DNA of 64,000 nt from Ridgeia piscesae. Its lineage: Eukaryota; Annelida; Polychaeta; Sabellida; Siboglinidae. The position numbers were made by a program, and so were the translations under genes. The notes beneath the pieces were generated by a model. That model saw only the letters and a program-made list of their open reading frames with translations, was not told the DNA's origin and did not search any database. This document shows, in pieces, positions 1 through 12,638 of the stretch (positions are counted from its first letter, which is position 1; each line of letters begins with the position of its first letter). The DNA is taken from the NCBI GenBank assembly GCA_025642075.2, contig JAODUO010000080.1, positions 153,501 through 217,500 of the forward strand, read 5' to 3'.

Positions 1-3000
1 TGAAATATGTCTCAATTTAACGTACAACATTCCATTTGAACAAGTTCCAGTTTTCTGTTTATCAGAAACTTTGCCTAACAGGTAATTAAAATCATTGTTG
101 GGCTGTATATCCATATGACATTGTAACACCTGCTAATCCAGCCATTACTATGAAAATACTGCTAACCACATCGTCATAACAGACATTCTCAAACAATATC
201 CTGTATTTGACAGACACTGTGTTATCTAACACCTACTGTAGTATTATCTTAACACAATGAATGATGATTAAAATAACTTAAAATTGCCTTTGCCTAAATG
301 CATTACAGTGTACAAACATATCTTTCTGGATGACATTGTATCTGTCTGAAATTATCATTATCACATTCATCTTCTAAAGCGCCCTGAATAGTTTTAACTA
401 GATTTGGCGCTATATAAGTATATTTTTATTTTTTCTATCAAGGCACTGTCTTACATTAAAGAGTATAGGCAAGGTGCATGCCTACAAATGATATTTGTTG
501 ATATATTTTACATTTCACATAGTCAGTTCACGTAACTGCAATACTCTACAGGAATAACAGACATTCCCGTGACACTCAACAAATTGTTCAAAGTTACCGA
601 ACTACACAATACAAGTTAAAAACAAGCTGTGCAAACTGTGAAACAGTTCACAGATTCACCTTTGGTCCCAACAGTTTTACACGCATATACATGACAATCA
701 AGAGGATTTATATGAAATGCATAGTATCTGCAATATATATTCTTGTGGTAACTATTTGAACTCTCATTTAGTCAATAATGACATTCATGGTTCTTGCTAC
801 CGATATGCAGTGTACATTTTTATGCAAAAGTTGTTCCAACTGTAGCTGGCTCTTGGCTGCCACGGAAAGCATAATAGTACAAGTAATAACCAAATATATG
901 ATCAAAATAATGACTAGTATGTTTAGTATTTTACACTCTTTCATAAACACTGCAATGCTAAACAGACAGCTTATTTTTTATTATATAATAGCAGTTTATG
1001 GTCATACACAGAAGCAACTAAACATATTGTACACCTAGATGTATATTTATACCACTACCTCTATATTGCAGCTACTAATACTGGAAATGGAAAAATGTCA
1101 TCAATTGTTATCATTTTTACATCATGCAGCAGTAATGCCGGTAAAACTTCATATGGTCCCTGATGTATTGACAATATGCATGCAGAAGAACAACATTTCA
1201 TAAATGTTGAAGCCTTTCTTTTTTCAATAATCTGAATATTTAGAAAGTTCATAATTGAATTTACACTGGCTGCTAAGTTTGCTATAGCAATGACACACCC
1301 ACCTGTTTTTTTATCACAACGTAAGATGCGAGTCACAATTGTGAAACAGTAAGTTGTAAACAAATGTAATAGCAAAATACTGGATTTGTTTACACAGAGA
1401 ATAGGAAACATACTTATATATAATCAGTTTATACATGGGAAAGTCATTGACTTTGATGCTAATCACTTTTGATTTCATTATGACACCATACTTTGATGTA
1501 CAAAATGTCACAAGCAGTCCCCATTTATCTAATTGAACCATATTTTTCATAATAAGTTACATATTCTTCACGGATACAATTTTTGAACATTTTGTGTAGG
1601 ACTGTTGCACTTTTAGTGTATTAGGCATTCCACTTGGACGCCTGAACAGCATTTTATTTACTCTGTGTTTACCGCAGTGTCAATATTTGTTTAAGATGTG
1701 TCGATTACAACTTGATAACGATCATGTTTCATCTGTGTGATTGATAGGATACTATGAACCAAATCTAGAATACAATGCATTTTCAACAACTTGGAAGCTT
1801 CATGATATGCAGTGTTGTTAACAATTACACACCCTGGAAACTCCTCAAAACATCTCCAACACTCAAAACTGTAGTATCAAGAATACTTTGGTGTGTATAT
1901 TTAGTAAAACTACTGATCAAATTACATCATGTATATATATACAAATGATCTTTGGTTCTTGAACAAGCAATTTTAACATGCGATAACAATTACTTCAGTG
2001 TTCACAAAAATATATGTTAACATCTTTTGCAAAATAAAGTTTCTGCAGAAATAACATTAATCAACGACATCCACAGTTCGTCAAAATAATACACAAACAG
2101 GAAAACAGCTACAACGCTGTATTCTGAATGCATATTTTGTTGGAATATATATTTTATATCAATTAAGTAATAGTAGACATGCTTTTGTTAATTAGCTAAT
2201 GATCTATAATTTGTAATTAGCTTCCTAGTTCTAGTATGTCCCCAATATGACACGTTATTAACTGACTAGTTTGTATTATATATGTTTAAATATTGGCTAC
2301 CTGAATATAATGTGTGGTCGCATCAACTCATGAAATGTGTTATAAATATTCTGGTTATTATGTGAGCAGACTTGGTGATCTGCCACAGCGTCAATGTATC
2401 GTTGCAAATTATGAGTGTGTGAATATGGATGGTTGTTAGCAAAGTCAGACCGTGCATAAAGTTGAGTGAAATGTTCTGAAACACTGCAGTTGTTATGCAA
2501 CCCAGGCATATGACGAAAATCACCAGTTTCCACTTTCCAGTGACACTTTCTGGTAAGATATATTACACAACTAAACTTCTGTCAACCATCTAGATACTAG
2601 AACAGATGATATGACTAAATGAGTGTTATACAGCATGGCTATAACTTTTCATTTGTGCTTACAAAGTTTGCAAACAGGGAAACATGCCCACCTCAAACAG
2701 TCCTCAATTGATCCACTTTTAATTTGGTTGTCTAAAAAACCTCTACAATACAATTAGCTATTAGTTGGAAAATTTGACACATTTTTTAAATGAATCATCT
2801 CCTCACACATAAATAAACTTTCCATTGTGAAAGTTAGCTGCAACTGAAAATCAACCAGACAGCTGTACCAGAAATGTAAACCAAACACATTCAACTCTCT
2901 GTTACAACGACACATTATTGCTAACTGAACAATCAGTGTGATATGGCTTGACAAGAAATGTGTGTGTGTGAAATAAACAAACTCCTTCCACACATTCAAT

Positions 3001-3137
3001 TCACAGCTGATCTCTGAGCAGAAACAGAATTTCTGCTCTGAACACTGGATGACCTCAGTAAAGAACTTGGTCCACACATCTGTGTAGAAATCAGGAACTA
3101 CCCAAACTGAACAGTTGTTCAGTGTGTCTATCTATAG
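1..3137 (-). other. HNF4 3' UTR and downstream flank
   Basis: No convincing coding exon is seen here. The part next to the HNF4 stop (3138) should be 3' UTR. On the minus strand an AATAAA hexamer lies at 1658-1653, with further candidates near 980 and 430 and an ATTAAA near 2712, so the polyadenylation site cannot be fixed from sequence. ORFs in this stretch are short, AT-driven and lack family signatures. A repeat-tail-like stretch near 369-440 is listed separately. Confidence 0.5.
369..440 (+). repeat. Possible SINE/LINE 3' tail fragment
   Basis: The stretch runs from a short 'aagcgcc' motif through 'ggcgctatataa' into a T-rich tail. That arrangement is familiar from the 3' ends of dispersed retroposons in many invertebrate genomes. 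No body of an element is recognisable upstream, so this is at most a truncated tail. Confidence 0.3.
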
Positions 3138-3670
3138 TCACATGACCTCGGTCTTAAATGGCTGCTGCTGTTGCTGCTGCAGTAGTTGCTGCATCTTGAG
3201 GGACTCGCTGACCATGTGGATGGGCGAAGGGATGGGCGTCGAGTGAATACTGTGATGACCGTTGAGCGACATCTGGTGTTCCATCAACTTCTGATGCATA
3301 CTGGTGCTGCCATCTATGATGTTGTTGTTGTTGTTGCTGAGCCCTGTGTGGTCGGACAGCGTCGGGGAGGTGCCACGGATCGGGGTATGCTCCCCGGAGT
3401 GGGTCAGGGAGGGGAGGTGCGACTGTGGGGAAAGATCGGCGGACGTCGGAAGCGGCGTGTTGCCACGGACATCCATCGGGTGCGTGTTTAGGTGGTCGCC
3501 GTGGTGATGGAGGGGCGACAGGTGGTCCAAGGGGGGCGGGGGTGGGATGTGGCCATTCGAGAGGGGGTTATCAGGGCCAACCCGGGGGGAGGAGGCGAGG
3601 GCGGACTGGGTGTGGCCAGACAGCAGGTGGGGGTGAAGGTTCACCTGGGTGTGTTGGTCACTGGACGCAC
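3138..3670 (-). CDS. HNF4: HNF4 exon 8 (last): F domain and C terminus
   Basis: Last coding exon of the HNF4 nuclear receptor, residues about 386-562 of the deduced protein. The acceptor is a pyrimidine-rich tract ending TTACAG at 3671-3672. The exon enters in phase 1, so the split codon gives Gly, then Ala-Ser-Ser-Asp. The 177-residue product is low complexity: His/Pro/Ser-rich, with PPPPP, NNNNN and a poly-Gln run just before the C-terminal FKTEVM. Vertebrate HNF4A ends in a similar K-x-E-V-hydrophobic sequence, which supports this as the natural terminus (TGA at 3140-3138). In vertebrates the F domain modulates coactivator access to the LBD; here it is much longer and repeat-rich. ORFs on the other strand here are shadows. 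Confidence 0.93.
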
Positions 3671-3728
3671 CTGTAACAGACAGAAACACCCTATTAGATG
3701 ACCACCACTACATATTTCTGGTATAATA

Positions 3729-4152
<424 letters not shown>

Positions 4153-4671
4153 ATATACACACATATAGATATATAATATGGTATATTTGACACAGGACAG
4201 TGCCCAGGTCTTAGGACTGCTCAGAGCATTACAATTCACCCCTTTATTCAAACATTTCTCTCGGATTGATGCAGTCAGACTACAATTGGTGCACACAGAC
4301 AGTACAGCGCAGCGCAGCACAAATCTATACAATACAGTAAAGCTTTATTATCCCTTGGAGACAAATTCATACTCAAACATCCACCACTGTTTATAACCAG
4401 TTGAACATCCATACAACAATGTGGACTGACACAATGACAAGCCTAACTTTGAAATGGCATGATGGGGAGTTGACTCCAGAATGTTGTGATTGAGCCTGAA
4501 GCTGCAGCCACTGTACAGTCATACTGTTGAAGTAATATTTTACCAGTATAAAACAGTTTCCTGGCAAGAGTCTTCTAGTGGGGTGTTAGACTGTGTTTTT
4601 TCTGCTCTCTGTGGAATTCAAGACTCCATTTTGTAATTTTGCAACTTTGCTGTTCTATGTCAGACATGTGC

Positions 4672-5135
4672 AATGACTATTAACCACTTGCTTCCCATGA
4701 CTATTAACCACCTGCCTCCTGTGATGATTATCAAACACTTGCCACCCACAATGACTATTAACCACCTGCCTCCTGTGATGATTATCAAACACTTGCCACC
4801 CACAATGACTATTAACCACCTGCCTCCCAATGACTATTAAACACTTGACTCCCAGTGACTATTACACACTTGACTCCCACAGTGACTATTAACCACTTGC
4901 CTCCCACAATGATTATTAACCAATTGCCTCCAACAATGACTATTTACCACTTGCCTCCCACAATGATTATTAACCATTTGCCTCCCACAATGACTATTAA
5001 CCATTTGCCTCCCACAATGACTATTAGCCACTTACCCCACAATGATTATTAACCACTTGCCTCTAACTATAACCATTCAGCCTCCCCCAACGACCATTAA
5101 CCACTCGCCTTCCACAACGACCATTAACCACTTGC
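4672..5135. repeat. 27-bp minisatellite carrying copies of the exon 7 splice donor
   Basis: About 17 imperfect copies of a 27-bp unit whose plus-strand core reads 'attaaccacttgcctccca'. Read on the minus strand each unit contains a version of GGGAGGCAAGTGG, which is the sequence of the exon 7/intron 7 boundary itself. The array abuts the true donor at 5136/5135 without a gap. Several units diverge (for example CTGACTCCC, TTACCCC), and one near 5030-5037 would read GGGTAAGTGG, a canonical GT donor. Confidence 0.9.
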
Positions 5136-5372
5136 CTCCCAGCAGCATCTCCTGCAGCAGGTTGTCAATCTTCGCCATGCCAACGACCTTGGCGAACTGG
5201 ATGTGTTCGATCATCTGCCAGGTGATGCTCTGGAGACTGGGTAGAATAAGGAGCAGCTCCCCGAACCTGCCCCGGGAGTCGTACTGGCGGTCGTTGATGT
5301 AGTCCTCCAGGTTCACCTGCACCTGGTAACGCATTGCTCGGATCTTCTGCAGATCACTGATGCCACGTGCGT
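5136..5372 (-). CDS. HNF4: HNF4 exon 7: ligand-binding domain helices about 8-12
   Basis: 237-nt exon, phase 1 in and phase 1 out. The acceptor is TCTTGTAG at 5374-5373. It encodes [14 protein letters not shown], then the highly conserved [18 protein letters not shown] block, SITWQMIE and the helix-12/AF-2 segment NLLQEMLLG. These match HNF4 family LBDs closely, and AF-2 is the coactivator-binding helix. No other nuclear receptor group carries this combination. The donor is non-canonical, GGAG|GCAAGT: reading on to the nearest GT would put a stop into the joined frame, whereas the GC donor joins LLG to G-A-S-S in frame. Confidence 0.95.
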
Positions 5373-6229
5373 CTACAAGACCAACATGTCACGGTTCAAT
5401 TCTACCGTAAATTCTGTATTTATAGCTACCTCTGTATTTAAAGCCACACCCCATCTTTTGGCCAAAAACCAACTTTCTTCCGTGCGATCTGTTGGAGGGA
5501 AATACTGCCACAGCACACGCATTTAGGAAGCATTTGTAATGTGTTTCATAAAAAGTAGTAAATTTGTTAATAATTATCATAGTTGTTCCCAATGCTACGC
5601 ATTGTCCTATTATAGCTTGTAATTGGAGAACACTTAGAAACCATGTTTAACATTACCATTTTATTTATTTATTTATTGTTTGATTTGTTTTGTTTTGTTA
5701 TATAAAAATTTCATTAAGAAAAAGTTGCTGAAAAGCTTTTGAGAAAATATGCACACTGAAAATGTCCATGTTTTGTGGCCCTGAAGAACACTAGAGTGTC
5801 TTTAGAATGATTAAATCAAATTCTGATTTCTTTTTCATTGTAGCAGTACCCTAAGCTATGTCTATGCACAATTTGGGTGAGATATGGGTGCTAACAGTCT
5901 ACCCCAGATGCAGTGTGATGCAATAAGCTGGACATGTACCTCAAAGAACTAAACAATATGCCAACCTTTATGAAATACTGTTCAAATTTATGTAATCTTC
6001 ATTACATATTCTGTATAAAATACTTTGTGAAACGGTCCTCTGAGTCAGTTTGCATATAGTAGCCAAATAGTTTCTGCCATAAACACAAACATGGTTCTCT
6101 AGAACCAGTGATAAACTACCAAGTCATCCCATCTAGAGGAAGAGTACTTTGGCTAACTGTTCCAACAAGACACAAAACCATTTGGTTCACATCAACACAA
6201 CTTGAACAAAAACACAATCAATTTCTCAC
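5373..6229 (-). other. HNF4 intron 6
   Basis: 857-bp AT-rich intron between two LBD exons, with donor CAG|GTGAGA and acceptor TTGTAG. I see no gene, array or mobile element in it. Confidence 0.85.
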
Positions 6230-6470
6230 CTGAGTCAAAAAACACAATCGCCTTCATACATGCGAACTCTGAGTCGTCAATCTGGACCTCCCTAAATGGC
6301 CGCACGACTTCCTCTAATATCCGATTGGCTATCCGACTGATGTCCGACTCCTGGGCCACTTTCGGTATGACGCAGTCGTTGCCTAGCAACAGCACGTCTT
6401 TGAGTGGTAGTGACCTCCGTGCCAGTCCCAGCAACAGATGTTCACCCGCATGCGCACGTAGCAGCGCCAC
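6230..6470 (-). CDS. HNF4: HNF4 exon 6: ligand-binding domain helices about 4-7
   Basis: 241-nt exon entered in phase 0 after TTCAACAG and left in phase 1 at CTCAG|GTGAGA. It encodes [15 protein letters not shown], the signature core of the HNF4 LBD that lines the fatty-acid pocket. It continues through KDVLLLGND and a divergent middle to [16 protein letters not shown] and KAIVFFD. The conserved arginine of LLRAHAGE, which contacts the ligand carboxylate in vertebrate HNF4, is present. The region between GND and RIANRILEE is less conserved relative to vertebrates. Confidence 0.96.
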
Positions 6471-7182
6471 CTGTTGAATAAATATTGCATTCAATTAATT
6501 GCGGAGAATTGTGCTCTGAAAAAGTTAAGATGTTCATGGATTTTATTATGACATCATGCGTGCAGTTTGCGACTTTAAGGATATTTTTTGGGGCTTGTGG
6601 TAGAAATGATAGAAAATTATTCTTTTGTACATTCCCCTCGTTTAAGACCCATGTATCCTGATTAGTTTCCTGTCACCAGAAGCTGTGTCTCTGATAAGAC
6701 CAATTCACTTTGACAGAAGGGTGGCCCCACAGTAGGGGACAACATAATTAATCATTAATGAGTATTTTCCAAATAAATCAACAACGGGTGTAAGACAAAT
6801 GACATATTATTGCCAAACTGACAAATTGAGGAGTTCTGCAATGACAATTGTAATGATGGAATGACTATGTTAATCCAAAGAAAAAAGGTCCCTCATATAA
6901 TTGTGAACAAAATATTGTTTTCTTCTCTTAATACCCTCAAGGCTAAACATAGCAAGCTTACAAACACGAATACATTTGTTTCAAGAAAAAAACCCACACA
7001 CAACTCATCCATCTAAATAAATAATTTGTAAGAATTAAATAAGTTAACAATATGAATAGATAAATTAAATAAGGTAATAAGTTACATACACAGGTTTCTT
7101 ATTTTATTAATTTAACAACCCATAATCACTGCACCCTGCAACGAGACAAACAAACAAAACTATGGGTCCAACGAGTCCCCAC
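6471..7182 (-). other. HNF4 intron 5
   Basis: 712-bp AT-rich intron with donor CAG|GTGGGG and acceptor TTCAACAG. Nothing else is recognised in it. Confidence 0.85.
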
Positions 7183-7332
7183 CTGGTCGTCCAGGGGCAG
7201 CTCGCAGAAGCTGGGTATGTATTTCGCCCATTCGACTAGGATCAATAGTTGCTGTTTCATTGACTCGCATATGTCATTGATGCTGGCAACCCGCTTCTGT
7301 GAAATGTCTGTTATGTTGAGAGGCGTTGAGAT
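7183..7332 (-). CDS. HNF4: HNF4 exon 5: ligand-binding domain helices about 1-3
   Basis: 150-nt phase 0-0 exon (50 codons). Acceptor GTTCACAG at 7334-7333, donor GACCAG|GTGGGG. It encodes [18 protein letters not shown], then [31 protein letters not shown]. The ESMK...[21 protein letters not shown] block is diagnostic of HNF4 and covers helix 3, which forms part of the dimerisation and coactivator surface. Confidence 0.96.
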
Positions 7333-8209
7333 CTGTGAACACAACATTGGCAGGTCAGGGGCAGGACATGGTGGTTTAGACAGCTGGCCGAGGACAAGCC
7401 AGACGGCTTAGTGGTTAAGTCATCAACCAGAGTCTCAGCTTAAGACTTACGATTTTGTCAGACTAACTTACAATACTGACTGTCTCTTGCTGTTGTGGGA
7501 GTCAAGTTATGTTGCAGTAATCACCTGCACATGATTGACTAATGTTAGTGAAATATGACACTTAGTATCTAAAGCAGATGCAATCTACAGTCAGGTGACG
7601 AATAGGCATTTACATTTTCCCGACAATTTCAATCAAGCTCTGTTAGTGTATAAATCAAACTTCATCAGTTGTAAATCAGGTGGCTGCTATCACATTCTTA
7701 ACTGGTACAACAAAACATTAATTTGGTTCCGGGGTCCTGTATAAAAGTGTATTTATAATGGATGTCCATCCAGAAGTTTTAATCAAATATTTTTTAACAC
7801 AAAAATCAAACCAAATTGGCACTTAGTTGACTGTTTCTTCTATGGTAACAAATAATAACATATTATGTCACTTCCATGGACAAAATGTTATACTTGTGTA
7901 ATGCAGACTAATCAGTAGTTGAACGAACAAACACCACTGGTAATATTACTCAAAGCTGTAGCATAAATGCACCTGGTGGATACTGTTCTAACTACCCTCT
8001 AGGACACTTCTGAATTGATTAAACTATCCAACAGAGGGCGCCCCTAGTGCCTCTCATTCTAAAGATAAAGGCACCTACCACCAGTCAGAGGCAGTATCAG
8101 CATAGCATAAGGTATTATTACATCGTAAACTGTACCTATTGTTGTAAACAAAATACTACGTTCAAAAACATACAGTGTCCATATAATGGAAATTAATTAA
8201 TTTATTTAC
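7333..8209 (-). other. HNF4 intron 4
   Basis: 877-bp intron. A stretch near 7392-7430 (GGCTTAGTGGTTAAG) looks faintly like a tRNA A-box, but no B-box follows. No supported feature. Confidence 0.75.
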
Positions 8210-8325
8210 CTGTCTGGATAGCATTTCTGCATTGAGCAGGGTGCTGACTGACAAAGCCCCACTCTGTGTAATTTCTTCATAACTTGTCCGTCGAATACTT
8301 ATTCGATCTCGTTCATTCTGCACAG
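8210..8325 (-). CDS. HNF4: HNF4 exon 4: hinge and start of LBD
   Basis: 116-nt exon, phase 1 in and phase 0 out. Acceptor TGGTTTTAG at 8327-8326, donor AGACAG|GTAAAT. The split first codon completes Ala, giving KEAVQNERDRISIRR, the conserved C-terminal extension and hinge after the second zinc finger of HNF4. It then reads YEE...STLLNAEMLSRQ, equivalent to the vertebrate INALLQAEVLSRQ helix-1 region. Confidence 0.96.
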
Positions 8326-11300
8326 CTAAAACCATAAAACAGCACATGTTAAAAGCACAACCTTGCAGGGTATGAAATTGGTGGCCTGGAACCGACAGCT
8401 TCTGGTTAGGGCCACCATCTGTTAGAAAAGTGTACTGATCTGTAAGATATCATGATATAAAACTGGTGATCTAATCTATGCAGTGAGAAACGATTACAGA
8501 TACAAAAATATAGATCAAATTTTAATGAGCAAACTTAATAAGCTGTAAAACTATATAAAAGTTTAATCAAAAGACTAAAATATTAATTAATATTGTAGAT
8601 CAGTAGGGCATTAACAATAAATATTATGATACACGGTATTAATTCAATTCCAATGTTTAATGCATAGTAGTCAAATAAACTTTGAAATAATCGGTTTTAA
8701 GACATGCTTTAAGCAAGTTCAAGTATTATATGCAACCATTGCAGATCAGTAAAGGAAAGTTACAGCAAAACGTTAATTAGGGAACTGTAGAGCCACCAAT
8801 CTTGACATGTGATATCCCATACACCCAAATATGTAAAGAAATATTTTGCATGTCATTTTTCATATAAATTTATCTCTCTGTTAACATGTGGAACAGAAAC
8901 ATATATCTAGGACCACAAACTTTACATTCAAAGTTATTGGACCTGCACTCCACGGGGGTTAGTCACAATGTTATACAACAGTACTTGCTATAATGGTTGT
9001 GAAGATGCATATGAGGACCACCGTAGAGGCCGTCAAACCAGCATGTATTGTAATTAACAGGCTAAGTAAATACATATCAAGCTGTATGTTAAATACGGCA
9101 AGTGTTTGAGGGAGATATTAAAAGTGTATACAAGCAAACACTTGCTGAGTCCAATACACTTTAACGTTTCACATATTGACATCTCATGTGGGGATGTCAT
9201 TCTAGTTAACAGTGAACAAGTCAGGCAGGACATTTTAATGCTGAATGTTAGTCAAGTCAAATTTCCATAGAAGTGCTCATAAGAAACTGTTAGATTTACA
9301 GTGACAAGTGCAGTTTTCTGTCAAGTTATCTGATCAGTTGACCATTTCCCCCATTGATATGGTGAAAATAAATACAATGACAGTGTTTGCAGTTTATTAT
9401 GCATATAATAATCCATGGATCGACAAGCCATGTGTTGGTTTTACAGTGATAATTGTTACATCAGCTCACTGGTATGTCTTCCAAACAAACTGTGGGTTGT
9501 ATGTGACAAAGAGACAAGCTAAGCCCTACAGGAACAAACACGTGTTTTTCCCGCAGGCTGTCAGTGTTTAGTGGTGGACAACATGTTTTTCGGTGAAAAA
9601 ACAGTTAGCTTTATCAGCTGACAAACTCCCATAAATATTATATCAACCACATCTGTATACAAACGTGACAAACAAATGCAGGGATAATTTAAGTCCTACA
9701 CGTAAACGACAATCTAGTGTTCCCGTGCCGTGCTCCCGATAACCTTCCCCATTCAAACACAGCGGATATACTTGGACTTGAAGATGGGCGAAGGGAGATA
9801 AATCTATTTTGAAGAACCAATCAATATCAGTGGTAACAGTTTAAAGTGCACACCACACAGCACCTATATTTACTTAAACCAACTGTCAACTGCATTCGTT
9901 TGACACTGAGTGAATCATGCTGCAACCTTAATACCCTGCATGCAGATTTATGCAAATTACAAGAGAAAGGATAATGAAGTAACTAGTGTAATCAGTAGTT
10001 TAAACGCACGGCCTTTGAAGTGGAGCAGTTGTATGTTTTGTGTTGTGCAACTGGTCTTGTGTTTGTCGTTAAGGGGGAGGGGGGGACAGATGAAAAACAA
10101 GGATTGGTTTCAAGGAACTAGGAATATTACAAGATGACCCGAGACCTGTGAAATCTGTTTCACTTCACATGTCACATGTGTATACAATCTACACATTTCG
10201 TTTACAGTAATAATTTTCTTGTACTTGTCATATATATTCTGAGGACAAAAAGCATAACATTCATTCACCGATTAAATTGTAGTTTATAACATTATTATTA
10301 TTCTGGCTTCAACTAGCAAAGGTTAGCTCAATTCGAAATTTTGAATCTTTCATCAGCCTCTTCACGTACTTTTCTAGCTGTCACATACTTTTCTAGCTGT
10401 TAATGAATATTTTACATAATTTCACACAGATTTATAAGTTTGTGACCTGTCTGCAATGATGAAGGTGTAAAGAAGATGTTTCAATTTCAGAAGAAAATTA
10501 ATATTAAAGTGGAGGAACAATATTTTAACAGAGATCTACAAAAGCCAACAGACTGGGCAGAGATGGGGTAAAATTGGCTGAAGAGTAAAAGATGTGACGA
10601 AGAAAAGTCATAACGACGATGGATGCGAATTTATGGCTGCAAACTAATCAAACAGAACATTTTGTCCAAGGTTTATCTAGATTAAAATACAGGCCAACTC
10701 CCTTTTTTGTTTTTAAACGCACTAAGCACACGTGCCATGTAACCTTTCACACCGGAAACCTTCTCACAAAAAATAACTGTTGGACTCTTGACAAGCCAAG
10801 GCTACCTTATCAGCATGTCACCTGGGGTTTATGTGTTTGATGACAATCTTGTGATGTCTTCCTAGGGGTCACCGTTACTGTCTTAGAGCGGGAAACATCC
10901 CCTTTCCATTGCTCCTGTTTTCCTGCTTACTGAACGAGATATACTGCTTTTTATTTTAAAAACCAAGTAATATGCACTGTATTATTGAACTATGATATTG
11001 TTACATTTTTCGTTGGTCTTACATTTTCTAGTGCTTGCCTTCATTTAATTACTACAACATGTGGTTGGTTCCCTCACCTTTGCTGTTAGTTGAATGTTTA
11101 GAATTATTTAGGCTAAGGCAAGTCTTGTATATATTGTATTATGTATATATGTTATTGGTTGGATTAATACAAACTTACCTGTGCCCTGTCATTTACAGCA
11201 AATTAGCCATGATTCCGAGTCATTAAGTCGTCTCCCACAACAGGAGCCTTGTCCCACATAAAATAACTCATAGTGTTATATGACAAAGAAGCAGTTTTTG

Positions 11301-11584
11301 CATCAACACTGTGACAGGTCTTTGTGGGTCCTATGCAGATCTGAGTTTCCACAAAATGAAGTTTAAAATGTGACACAAAACTCTAGCTGAGGCATTGGTA
11401 AAAACAATTTCTTTTATTTATCCACCAAGCTTACTGAAATTTAAAAACACATTTATACCTTATAAAAAAGGATTTTAGAAAGGTGTTAAAACATTCCGTC
11501 CATCAAATGGCAATGAAAGTGGCCATTTTGACAAAACCGGCAGATTATATATAAATATATATACACACACAATTATTATATATA

Positions 11585-11626
<42 letters not shown>

Positions 11627-11635
11627 GTGTGTAGT

Positions 11636-11692
<57 letters not shown>

Positions 11693-12638
11693 TATATATA
11701 TCAGGATCATGGTCTGGCCAAATATACACTGTACTTTAAATATACATTGTCTATACACAGACACATGACATAATGTTTTTGTGGGGATAATATAATTATT
11801 TTTGAAACTTAACCTTCCGAAGTAAAAAACCCGGGCGGCGAGTGGACAAGGGCTGAACTCAGGCCTGGGGTGAGGACAGGGGGTGATGGAAGGCTGGACC
11901 AGGGACGGGATGTTGAACAGGGACTGAGAACAATGCCACTGGGAATAGACATGTTTACTCACATAGCTGTGATAAGGAGGCTGCTAGGTGTCACTAGCCG
12001 GTGATAACAATCACTGCTCATTCACCGGCACAGTGGGTGTTTATGGGAAGTGATGCATGCTGGGAAACGATGCTGTCACATTGTCACAATCACTCAAGAT
12101 CGGCAACTGACACAGGTGTTCCCATCCATTTGTGTTACTCTTTATACATAGTGTAATGTATTTAGTGAATGGTTGAACTCTCAAGAAACTGTTTTCTGTT
12201 TTCCCCATATATTTATATTCTAGGAGAATGTAATGTAGTTTTACAAATGTTTTCAGGGTAAAATGGGATAAATGACTTCTGTTCATACCAAAATGCAACA
12301 AATCCTATTTGGTTTATGTCCACAAGGCATTTGTTTTAAAATTGTGCCTTTTTTCGTGGTATTTATTATAACCTAATGCTTTCTCTGTGATTTAGTTCCT
12401 GCTACTTCATCTTTCTAGTGTATTCTTTTTGTCTTTCTTAGAAGTTTCAGGATAATTTTTGCAAAACAAATTCCAAATGTGATGAGCAAAAACACGCTGA
12501 GGCATAATTAACTTTTAAAAAGTGATATTTCAAGAGCCATCATTACAGTTAATATTACTACTGCGTATATGGATATTATGTGCATTACTGCAGGATATTT
12601 CCAGACAGACAATGAAGAAGAGAAGTCAGCATACATAC
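8326..12638 (-). other. HNF4 intron 3
   Basis: 4.3-kb AT-rich intron. It contains a TA/TG microsatellite at about 11,540-11,705, a short direct repeat near 10,368-10,400 (two copies of a CACRTACTTTTCTAGCTGT-like unit) and G-runs near 10,072-10,088. ORFs of 60-130 codons here show no domain, splice context or biased composition suggesting coding. Confidence 0.75.
11540..11705. repeat. (TA)n/(TG)n compound microsatellite
   Basis: Alternating TA tract interrupted by TGTGTGTAGTTGTGTG near 11,625-11,640, inside HNF4 intron 3. Overlapping ORFs are repeat artefacts. Confidence 0.95.

Noticed and set aside
3186..3701. Plus-strand ORFs over the last HNF4 exon
   Set aside because: They are antisense shadows of the GC-rich, low-complexity F-domain exon.
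4837..5052. Repetitive ORFs on both strands upstream of HNF4 exon 7
   Set aside because: They are translations of the 27-bp minisatellite (a multiple of three keeps frames open), not protein-coding genes.
7390..7450. tRNA-like or SINE-like stretch (GGCTTAGTGGTTAAG)
   Set aside because: It has an A-box-like motif only; no B-box or recognisable SINE tail follows.
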